64,000 bases of DNA, from the NCBI RefSeq assembly GCF_000495795.1, contig NZ_AWGD01000010.1, positions 62,001 through 126,000 on the forward strand. Direction: 5' to 3'. A program made the translations under genes and the position numbers. Numbering within the stretch: the first letter of the stretch is position 1; each line of letters begins with the position of its first letter. Under the pieces are notes generated by a model that was not told where the DNA came from, did not search any database, and saw nothing but the letters and a program-made list of their open reading frames with translations. Shown in pieces: positions 15,817 to 23,203 of this stretch. Origin of the DNA: Asticcacaulis sp. AC460. Lineage in GTDB: Bacteria; Pseudomonadota; Alphaproteobacteria; Caulobacterales; Caulobacteraceae.

Positions 15817-17208
15817 ATGCTCCTGACTCTCTCCACCACGCACCAACCGGCCACCGATCTCGGCTTCCTGCTGCACAAGCATCCCGAGCGCCTGCACAGC
15901 CAGGAATTTTCGTTCGGCGAAGGCCATGTCTTCTATCCCGACGTGCGCGACGACCTGTGCACGGCGGCGCTGGTGCTGGACATCGATCCGGTCGGCCTGA
16001 TCCGCAAAAAGGGTCCGGCCAATGACGGCTTTGCGCTGGACCAGTATGTCAACGACCGACCCTATGCCGCCTCGTCCTTCCTGAGCGTCGCCATCGGCCA
16101 GTTCTTCCGTACCGCCATGACCGGCCGGTCGAAGGACCGTCAGGACCTGGCCGACGCCGAACTCCTTTACGAAGTCCGCATTCCCGTCCTGCCGTGCCGC
16201 GGCGGAGAAATCACCCTACGCCGGCTGTTCGAGCCGCTGGGCTACACGGTCGCGGCCACGCGCCTGGCGCGCGACGAAGCCTTTCCGGCCTGGGGCGACA
16301 GCGCCTATTACGACGTCACCCTGACCGTCACCGCCCGCCTGGCGATGGTGTTGAAGCACCTCTATGTCCTGATCCCGGTGCTGGACGACGACAAGCATTA
16401 CTGGGTCGGCGACGACGAGGTCGACAAGCTGCTGCGCCAGGGCGAGGGCTGGCTGGACGGCCATCCCGACAAGGACCTGATCGCCCGGCGCTACCTCAAA
16501 AACATGAGGAGCCTGACCGAGCAGGCCCTGGAACGGCTGTCCGATGGCGAGCCCGAAGCCGAGCCGGCCGTCGAAGACCCGCAGGAGGAAAAGCTCGAAA
16601 AGAAGATCAACCTGAACCAGCAGCGCCTGGACTGGGTGGTCGCCACCCTGAAGGCGCGCGAGGCGAAAACCGTGGTCGATATGGGCTGCGGCGAAGGTCG
16701 CCTGGTCGGTATGCTGTCCAAGGACCTGGCGTTCGAAAAGATCACCGGCTGCGACGTGTCGCTGCGGGCGCTGGAGATCGCGCGGGCCCGGCTGAACTTC
16801 GGGCGCATGCCGGAGTTCCAGCTCAAGCGCATCCAGTTGCTGCAGACCTCGCTGGTCTATCGCGACAAGCGCCTGGCCGGCTACGACGCCGCCACCGTGA
16901 TAGAGGTGATCGAGCATCTGGAGCCCGAACGGCTGGAGGCGTTTACGCGCTCGATCTTCAAGGATGCAGCACCCGGCCTGGTCATCCTGACCACGCCCAA
17001 TGCCGAGTATAACGCCCTGTTCGAAAACCTGCCGCCGGGCAAGTTCCGCCACCACGACCACCGGTTCGAATGGACGCGGGCGGAATTCGAAACCTGGGCC
17101 CACACGACGGCGGGGCGTTACAGCTACACCGTCGAATTCGCCGCCATCGGCGATCACCATGAAACCCTCGGTGCTCCGACCCAGGCCGGGATTTTTTGGA
17201 AGTCATGA
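15817..17208 (+). CDS. hen1: Bacterial Hen1, RNA 3'-terminal ribose 2'-O-methyltransferase
   Basis: 463 residues. The N-terminal half (1-250) is the Hen1-L domain found with bacterial Hen1, and the C-terminal half is the methyltransferase. The SAM motif VVDMGCGEGRL lies at 286-296. The metal-binding and catalytic residues are E363, E366 and H367 in EVIEHLEP, plus a His of the RHHDHRFEWT segment near 412-415. The enzyme adds a 2'-O-methyl group to the 3' end of cleaved RNA before sealing, so that the repaired site resists recutting. In known systems it partners Pnkp, which is encoded two genes downstream. Its stop overlaps the ankyrin gene start (ATGA). Confidence 0.93.
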   Translation: MLLTLSTTHQPATDLGFLLHKHPERLHSQEFSFGEGHVFYPDVRDDLCTAALVLDIDPVGLIRKKGPANDGFALDQYVNDRPYAASSFLSVAIGQFFRTAMTGRSKDRQDLADAELLYEVRIPVLPCRGGEITLRRLFEPLGYTVAATRLARDEAFPAWGDSAYYDVTLTVTARLAMVLKHLYVLIPVLDDDKHYWVGDDEVDKLLRQGEGWLDGHPDKDLIARRYLKNMRSLTEQALERLSDGEPEAEPAVEDPQEEKLEKKINLNQQRLDWVVATLKAREAKTVVDMGCGEGRLVGMLSKDLAFEKITGCDVSLRALEIARARLNFGRMPEFQLKRIQLLQTSLVYRDKRLAGYDAATVIEVIEHLEPERLEAFTRSIFKDAAPGLVILTTPNAEYNALFENLPPGKFRHHDHRFEWTRAEFETWAHTTAGRYSYTVEFAAIGDHHETLGAPTQAGIFWKS

Positions 17209-18326
17209 ACACCTTACGCAAGGCGCTGTTTCGGGCGCTGGAAAAATCCGACCTGAACATGCTGCGCGCCGTCCTGGCGCAGGGTGTATCGCTGGCCTAC
17301 GAGGCAGGTGACCCCGATCCCGTGTGTTTCGCCGCGGCGCATACGGTCTCGGACCTGGCGATGCTGCAATGCCTGCATGACGCCGGCGCCGACGTGAAGG
17401 CGCGCGAACCCCAGTACCAGGACAGCCTGCTGCACTGGGCGGTTAAAGCTGAGGACGACCGGATTCTGCCGTGGCTGATCGAACAGGGCCTGGATGTCAA
17501 CGCCGTGAATGCGCGCAGCAGAACGCCGCTGTTCTTCGCTGTTCCAGCAATGGCGGTGTATGCAGAGCCCGATGAGCTGATCGTTTCGGTGCGTGATATC
17601 CAGGTACTGCTGGCGGCGGGCGCGTCGGTCAACGTCATCGACGCCGACACTTCGACACCGCTGCGGCAGGCGGCTATCGCCGGCGCTGCGGAGGTTGTCG
17701 CGGTGTTGCTTTCCCACGGCGCTGACGTTCATGCGCGCCGTGCCGACGGCTGTACCGCCCTCCACCTGATCGGGTTGCTGGCACCGGACGATATACGCGA
17801 CAGTCACCTTGCCGTCATTGACCAACTGCTGGCGACCGGTGCCGACCTGGAAGCGCGGGACGAAGACGGCTGGACACCGCTGATCGCCGCCGCCGCCCAC
17901 AACAATCTGCCTGTTTTCGAGCACCTGCTGCAACGCGGCGCCGATCCGGAGGCCGGCGATGGCAATGTGCTGCGCCTGCTGATGATTGAAGGGAGCGACC
18001 CATTGCTCGACAGATTGTTGGGAGAGGACGTTGCCATTGACAGGCCGTTCGGGGACGAAGTTCTGAGACCACTCGGCGTCGCAGCGCATAACGGTTATCT
18101 CTACGGCGTCCAGACATTGCTGGATCGTGGCGCCGACATCGAAGCCGAGACGATCGACGGCGAAACCGCCTTGCTGATGGCCGTGCGCAAGCGCGAGCAC
18201 GACGTCGTGGCGCATCTCCTCAGCCGCGGCGCCAATCGTCATCACGCCGACCACTACAACAACACGCCCCTGAGTTGGGCCCAACGGCGCGGCGATGCCC
18301 GCCTGATCGAACTGTTATCCGCATGA
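17205..18326 (+). CDS. Ankyrin-repeat protein inserted between Hen1 and Pnkp
   Basis: 373 residues made almost wholly of ankyrin repeats; typical units are TPLFFAVPAMAVYA, STPLRQAAIAGAAEVVAVLL, TPLIAAAAHNNLPVFEHLLQ and TALLMAVRKREHDVVAHLLS. No enzymatic domain is visible. ATGA overlaps join it to hen1 upstream and to pnkp downstream, so all three should be translated together. Ankyrin proteins act as binding scaffolds; here it may bridge the repair enzymes or sense a phage or toxin protein, which is inference. I chose the ATG at 17205 (after TTTTTTGGAAG) over the in-frame TTG at 17196. Confidence 0.88.
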   Translation: MNTLRKALFRALEKSDLNMLRAVLAQGVSLAYEAGDPDPVCFAAAHTVSDLAMLQCLHDAGADVKAREPQYQDSLLHWAVKAEDDRILPWLIEQGLDVNAVNARSRTPLFFAVPAMAVYAEPDELIVSVRDIQVLLAAGASVNVIDADTSTPLRQAAIAGAAEVVAVLLSHGADVHARRADGCTALHLIGLLAPDDIRDSHLAVIDQLLATGADLEARDEDGWTPLIAAAAHNNLPVFEHLLQRGADPEAGDGNVLRLLMIEGSDPLLDRLLGEDVAIDRPFGDEVLRPLGVAAHNGYLYGVQTLLDRGADIEAETIDGETALLMAVRKREHDVVAHLLSRGANRHHADHYNNTPLSWAQRRGDARLIELLSA

Positions 18327-20836
18327 CCGATATTACCCTTCCCGACCTGTCCCTGGTGGTGCTGATCGGCGCCTCGGGCTCCGGCAAGTCGTCCTTTGCC
18401 CGCAAGCATTTCCTCCCGACCGAGGTCATCTCCTCGGACTATTGCCGCGGCCTGGTCAGCGACGACGAGAACAACCAGGCGGCCAGCAAGGACGCCTTCG
18501 AGGTGCTGCACTTCATCGCCGGCAAGCGCCTGGCCGCCGGCCGGCTGACGGTGGTCGACGCCACCAGCGTCCAGCCGGAGTCGCGTAAGGGGCTGGTCGA
18601 CCTGGCACGGCGTTACCATGTCATCCCGGTGGCCATAGTGCTCAACCTGCCGCGCGAGGTCTGCCATGCCCGCAACCAGTCCCGGCCCGACCGCGACTTC
18701 GGCAAGGGCGTGGTCTGGGGTCAGACAGATTCGCTGCGCCGGTCGCTGAAGGGCCTGAAAAAGGAAGGCTTCAGCCAGGTGACCGTCCTCGATTCCGTCG
18801 AGGCGATCGACGCCGTGCGCATCGAGCGCCGCCCGCTGTGGCCCGACAAGAAGATCGAGACCGGCCCCTTCGATATCATCGGTGATGTCCATGGCTGCTT
18901 CGACGAACTGCACGCCCTGATGCTGAAGCTGGGCTATGTCGTCAAAGGCCGCGAACCCTACTGCGTGTCCCATCCCGAAGGCCGCCAGCTGATCCTGGCC
19001 GGCGACCTGGTCGATCGCGGGCCGAAAACGCCCGAGGTGCTGCGCATCGTCATGGACATGGTCGAATCCGGCGTGGCCTACTGCGTCAACGGCAACCACG
19101 ACGAAAAGCTGAAAAAGGCGCTGAGCGGCCGCGACGTCAAGGTCGCCCATGGCCTGGCGGAATCCCTGGAACAGCTGGCGCTGGAAACCCCGGAGTTTCG
19201 CAAGCGGGTGGTCGATTTCCTCGACGGCGTGGTCAGCCACTATGTCTTCGATGGCGGGCGTCTGGCCGTATCCCACGCCGGTCTGAAGGAACATTATATC
19301 GGACGCGGATCGCCGCGCATCCGCAGCTTCGCCATGTTCGGCGAGACCACGGGCGAGACCGATGAGTTCGGCCTGCCGGTGCGCTACAACTGGGCGCGGG
19401 ATTATCGCGGCTCTACCATGCTGGTCTATGGCCATACGCCGGTGCCCGAGCCCGAATGGCTGAACCGCACGATCAACATCGACACCGGCTGCGTTTTCGG
19501 CGGCAAGCTGACGGCGCTGCGCTATCCTGAAAAGGAGATCGTGCAGGTCGACGCGGCGCAGGTCTATTGCGAACCCGTGCGGCCGATCGGCCATGGCCGC
19601 GACGAACGCGAACCCGACATGATCGATATCGAGGATGTCACCGGCAAGCGCGTGGTCGAAACCGCGCTGACCCGCAACATCGTCATCCGCGACGAGAACG
19701 CCATGGCGGCGCTGGAAGTTATGAGCCGCTTCGCCGTCGATCCGCGCCTGCTTGTCTATCTGCCGCCGACCATGTCGCCGCCGGAGACCTCAAAGCTGGA
19801 CGGCTGGCTGGAGCATCCGATCGAAGCCTTCGACTATTATCGCCAGAACGGCGTGACCCAGGTCATCGCCCAGGAAAAGCATATGGGTTCACGCGCCGTG
19901 GTGGTGCTGGGGCGCACGGCGGCGGCTGTCGAACAGCGGTTCGGCATTTCGGCCGGCCTGGGCACGGTCTATACACGGACGGGACGCGCCTTCTTCAACG
20001 ATCGCGCGCTGGAACAGGCGTTTCTCGCCCGCCTTGGCGAGGCCGTGACCAAGGCCGGCCTGTGGGATGACCTGGCCAGCGACTGGCTGTGCCTGGACGC
20101 CGAGATCCTGCCATGGTCGGCCAAGGCCATGGCGCTGCTGGAGCAGCAATATGCTCCCGTCGGCGCCGCCGCGACCCATGTGTTGCCGGTGGCGGCGGAA
20201 CTGCTGGCGCGCGCCGGTCAGGCCGAGCTGGCGGCGAAGATGACGGCCCGCGCCGATATGGCCGGCGCCTATCGCGAGGCCTACCGGCATTATTGCTGGG
20301 AGGTCGGGGGACTCGACGACTACCGCATCGCGCCCTTCCATGTCCTGGCGCATGAGGGGTCGTGCAATATGGACCGCGATCACCTGTGGCATATGGAGGT
20401 CATCGACCGGCTGTGCGCGGTTGATCCCTTCGTTAAGGCGACCGAGCGCAAGGTCATCGACCTGGCCGACGACGCCCAGGTGGCTGAAGCCACCGCCTGG
20501 TGGGAAGCGCAAACCGCGGCCGGCATGGAGGGCATGGTGGTCAAGCCTCTGGCCTTCACCGTGAAGGGGCCGAAGGGCCTGGTCCAGCCGGGCGTGAAGT
20601 GTCGCGGGCGGGAATATCTGCGCATCATCTACGGCCCGGAATATACGGCGCCGGAGCACCTCAAGCGGCTGAAGGCGCGCAATGTCGGCGGCAAGCGGGC
20701 TTTGGCCGGGCGCGAATATGCCCTGGGTTATGAGGCGCTGACCCGCTTCGTGGCAAGGGAGCCGCTGTATCGCGTCCACGAAGCGGTGTTCGGCGTACTG
20801 GCGCTGGAAAGCGAACCGGTCGATCCGCGGCTATGA
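18323..20836 (+). CDS. pnkp: Pnkp: polynucleotide kinase-phosphatase-ligase of RNA repair
   Basis: 837 residues, the usual length for bacterial Pnkp. The N-terminal kinase has the P-loop GASGSGKSS at 16-24. The binuclear-metal phosphatase has GDVHG (187-191), GDLVDRG (227-233), GNHD (257-260), SHAG (317-320) and GHTP (370-373). The C-terminal adenylyltransferase has the nucleotidyl lysine K519 in KHMGS. It converts 2',3'-cyclic phosphate and 5'-OH ends into ligatable ends; sealing in known systems needs Hen1, which is present. All three active sites look intact. Its start overlaps the ankyrin stop (ATGA), and its 3' end overlaps the convergent GH43 gene by six bases. Confidence 0.95.
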   Translation: MTDITLPDLSLVVLIGASGSGKSSFARKHFLPTEVISSDYCRGLVSDDENNQAASKDAFEVLHFIAGKRLAAGRLTVVDATSVQPESRKGLVDLARRYHVIPVAIVLNLPREVCHARNQSRPDRDFGKGVVWGQTDSLRRSLKGLKKEGFSQVTVLDSVEAIDAVRIERRPLWPDKKIETGPFDIIGDVHGCFDELHALMLKLGYVVKGREPYCVSHPEGRQLILAGDLVDRGPKTPEVLRIVMDMVESGVAYCVNGNHDEKLKKALSGRDVKVAHGLAESLEQLALETPEFRKRVVDFLDGVVSHYVFDGGRLAVSHAGLKEHYIGRGSPRIRSFAMFGETTGETDEFGLPVRYNWARDYRGSTMLVYGHTPVPEPEWLNRTINIDTGCVFGGKLTALRYPEKEIVQVDAAQVYCEPVRPIGHGRDEREPDMIDIEDVTGKRVVETALTRNIVIRDENAMAALEVMSRFAVDPRLLVYLPPTMSPPETSKLDGWLEHPIEAFDYYRQNGVTQVIAQEKHMGSRAVVVLGRTAAAVEQRFGISAGLGTVYTRTGRAFFNDRALEQAFLARLGEAVTKAGLWDDLASDWLCLDAEILPWSAKAMALLEQQYAPVGAAATHVLPVAAELLARAGQAELAAKMTARADMAGAYREAYRHYCWEVGGLDDYRIAPFHVLAHEGSCNMDRDHLWHMEVIDRLCAVDPFVKATERKVIDLADDAQVAEATAWWEAQTAAGMEGMVVKPLAFTVKGPKGLVQPGVKCRGREYLRIIYGPEYTAPEHLKRLKARNVGGKRALAGREYALGYEALTRFVAREPLYRVHEAVFGVLALESEPVDPRL

Positions 20837-21874
20837 TGCAAGCGGGCCGTTCTTGACCGGCTCGCCGAAGTCGGGCGTGCCGTCGGCCTTGTACGTGACC
20901 AACTGCATCCGCGTATGGCGGTTGGGATCGTGCAGCGGCTCGCCGTCGATCTTCTGGTAATCGCGCGCATGATAGACCAACACGTCGCGGCCCTTTTCGT
21001 CGACCGTAAAGCTGTTGTGACCCGGGCCCCAGACATTGTTGGCGGGTGAACTTTTGAACACCGGCACCGGCGACTTGGTCCACGATGCCGGGTTCATCAG
21101 GTCGGCATCCTCCGATGCCGTCAGCATGCCCATGCAGTAGTTCTCGTCCGTGGCGCTGGCCGAATAGGTCAGGAAGATCCGGCCCGTATGAACCAGGAAG
21201 GCCGGGCCTTCATTGACCTTGTAGCCGATGATTTCCCAGTCGAGGGTCGGTACGGTCAGGCGCGCCGGCGCGGCGGCCAGCTTGATCGGCGAGGCCAGCG
21301 GCGCCAGGTAGATGTTGCTGTTGGTGTGGATGCCCGGCTCGGATTGCGCCCAGCACAAGTAGCGCGTGCCGCGGTGCTCGAACAGGGTGGCGTCCAGCGT
21401 AAAGGTGTCCCATGGCGTCTCGACCTTGCCCAGCAGGCTCCAGTTCAGGTTCAGCGGATTGGCGTCGGTATTGGTCAGGACGTAGGTGCGCACCCGGAAG
21501 ACATCGCCCTTGTCGCCGGCGCCGAAATAGATGTGCCACTTACCGTCGAAATAATGGATTTCCGGCGCCCAGATATAGCCGCCCATCTTGCCTTCGGTCG
21601 GCCGGCGCCACAATACCACCTCTTCGGCATCCGCCAGACCCGCCAGGGTCTTGGAGCGGCGTCCGACCAGGCAGTCGAAGTCCGGCGCCGTCGCCATCAG
21701 ATAGTAATAGCCGTCCGTGTGCTTGTAGACCTGCGGGTCGGCGCGCTGCAGCACCAGCGGATTGACGATCGCGTGGGCCTCTCCGGCCAAGGCAGAGGTG
21801 GCGGCCAAACTTGCTGAGGTAAGGCCGGCGGCGGCCGAGGCGGTCAGGACAGTACGGCGGGTCATGTGGGGCAT
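20831..21874 (-). CDS. Exported glycoside hydrolase family 43 (arabinofuranosidase/xylosidase type)
   Basis: 347 residues with a Tat-like signal (MTRRTVLTASAAAGLTSASL...ALAGEAHA). The five-bladed propeller shows the GH43 triad: base D46 in RADPQVYKHTDGYYYLMAT, D161 in TLDATLFEHRG and acid E222 in VNEGPAFL. YIWAPEIHYFDGKWHIYFGA is another family hallmark. Expected to remove arabinose or xylose from plant polysaccharide in the periplasm or outside; the exact linkage is not readable. It lies on the opposite strand between the two halves of the RNA-repair locus. A TGTCGGACA site lies 35 bases before the start. Confidence 0.88.
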   Translation of the reverse strand: MPHMTRRTVLTASAAAGLTSASLAATSALAGEAHAIVNPLVLQRADPQVYKHTDGYYYLMATAPDFDCLVGRRSKTLAGLADAEEVVLWRRPTEGKMGGYIWAPEIHYFDGKWHIYFGAGDKGDVFRVRTYVLTNTDANPLNLNWSLLGKVETPWDTFTLDATLFEHRGTRYLCWAQSEPGIHTNSNIYLAPLASPIKLAAAPARLTVPTLDWEIIGYKVNEGPAFLVHTGRIFLTYSASATDENYCMGMLTASEDADLMNPASWTKSPVPVFKSSPANNVWGPGHNSFTVDEKGRDVLVYHARDYQKIDGEPLHDPNRHTRMQLVTYKADGTPDFGEPVKNGPLAS

Positions 21875-21908
21875 AGCTGGCTCTTGGAGGGCAATTACAC
21901 CCTATATA

Positions 21909-21917
21909 TGTCGGACA
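21909..21917. promoter_or_regulatory. TGTCGGACA candidate operator before GH43
   Basis: TGTC-G-GACA within the wider ATATGTCGGACAAAT. The same nine bases recur at 41672-41680 upstream of the mannonate dehydratase gene, so both may answer to one sugar regulator. TNTGTCNGACANA patterns are typical of dimeric GntR-type sites; the binder is not known. Confidence 0.4.
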
Positions 21918-21943
21918 AATAAAGAAGGCCAGCGCAAACTTGC

Positions 21944-21959
21944 GTGACCAATTGGTCAC
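21944..21959. promoter_or_regulatory. 16-bp perfect palindrome GTGACCAATTGGTCAC
   Basis: Lies between the divergent GH43 (start 21874) and MoxR (start 22141) genes. The core TGACCA-AT-TGGTCA resembles the E. coli RutR consensus, and a RutR-like protein is encoded at 51263-51880, but GntR-family sites can look alike. Apart from this and the TGTCGGACA site, 21875-22140 shows nothing I can name. Confidence 0.45.
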
Positions 21960-22140
21960 ATAATTCGTCACATTTGCAACAGACTCTTTCCCCGCACCCA
22001 CGCCTGTGTTATTGGCGCACTCGGCAAGAGCGGCGGCTTCCCCCTTCATCCTTAAGCAGTCTCCTCACCTGTCCTGTCGGACCGGACGGCGGTTTGCGGC
22101 CATCATTCAACATACAAAATATGAGAAACGAGGTTTTCCC

Positions 22141-23199
22141 ATGGAAGCCGCGCACATCCTGACTCCGTCATCCCTGGCGCCGTTCCTGCTCAACATCGCT
22201 CCGGTCATGCCCGTCTTCATCTGGGGCCCGCCGGGCATCGGCAAGTCCGCCCTCGTCCGCCAGTTCGCCGACGACGTCGGGCTGCCGTGCGTGTCGCTGC
22301 TGGGATCGCAACTGGCGCCGGAAGACATTATCGGCGTGCCACAGATCGTCGACGGCCGCTCGCGTTTCTGCCCGCCGACCCTGATCGCGCGGGACGAACC
22401 CTACTGCCTGTTCCTCGACGAACTGAACGCCTGTTCTCATGAAGTCCAGAAAGCCTTCTATTCGCTGATCCTGGACCGCCGCGTCGGCGAGTTCGAGATG
22501 CCCAGGGGCAGCATCATCATCGGCGCCGGCAACCGCGCCGAGGACGCCGCCATCACCCGGCCCCTGTCGTCGGCCTTGATCAACCGGCTGATGCACATCC
22601 AGCTGAAGGCGTCGGCGCGCGACTGGATCGACTGGGCTGGCCAGGCCGGTATCCATGAACGCGTGCTGACCTATGTCATGCAGCGGTCGGATCACCTGTG
22701 GTCCAAGCCGCCCAAGCACGAGGAGCCGTTTTCGACGCCGCGCGCCTGGGACATGCTGTCGACCGCGCTGAAAGCCTATGGCGAGAAGGTCACGCTGGAC
22801 GACATCACCGTCCTGGCGTCCGGATTGCTGACACCGGCCCATGCGCGCCAGTTCGTCGCCTTCTGCAAGCTGCAGGAACGCGCCCGCGACCTGGCCGCCA
22901 TCCTGAAGGGCGACCGCGGCTGGCCCGACAAGCCGGAAGAGCGCGATATCCTGTACTTCCAGGTGCAGCAACTGCGCGACCGTTTGATCAAGGAACTGCC
23001 GGACGATCCGGACAAGGCCGGGCGCGATGCCAAGGCCTTGGCGGCGCGCGGCAAGGATTTGATTGTGTCGCTGGCGCGGATATCGACCGAACTGGCGCAG
23101 CTGGTGGTCACTGAAACGGAAAGCGGAGCAACCCTGCCGTCCTGGTACACGGTCGAACTGGCCAAGGCCTTGCCGCGCCTGGCGGCGCAACGGAAGTGA
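22141..23199 (+). CDS. MoxR-type AAA+ ATPase
   Basis: 352 residues from the ATG at 22141 behind ACGAGG. Walker A GPPGIGKSA lies at 29-37 and Walker B CLFLDELNA around D93-E94, followed by the sensor region GNRAEDAAITRPLSSALINR with the arginine finger. It belongs to the MoxR branch, whose members are chaperone-like and work with vWA proteins. The gene is four bases from a vWA-metallopeptidase gene, the classic pairing. Given the upstream Ro60/Hen1/Pnkp operon, a part in an RNA-damage or conflict response is likely but inferred. It has its own upstream region and need not be cotranscribed with pnkp. Confidence 0.88.
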   Translation: MEAAHILTPSSLAPFLLNIAPVMPVFIWGPPGIGKSALVRQFADDVGLPCVSLLGSQLAPEDIIGVPQIVDGRSRFCPPTLIARDEPYCLFLDELNACSHEVQKAFYSLILDRRVGEFEMPRGSIIIGAGNRAEDAAITRPLSSALINRLMHIQLKASARDWIDWAGQAGIHERVLTYVMQRSDHLWSKPPKHEEPFSTPRAWDMLSTALKAYGEKVTLDDITVLASGLLTPAHARQFVAFCKLQERARDLAAILKGDRGWPDKPEERDILYFQVQQLRDRLIKELPDDPDKAGRDAKALAARGKDLIVSLARISTELAQLVVTETESGATLPSWYTVELAKALPRLAAQRK

Positions 23200-23203
23200 T
23201 GTC

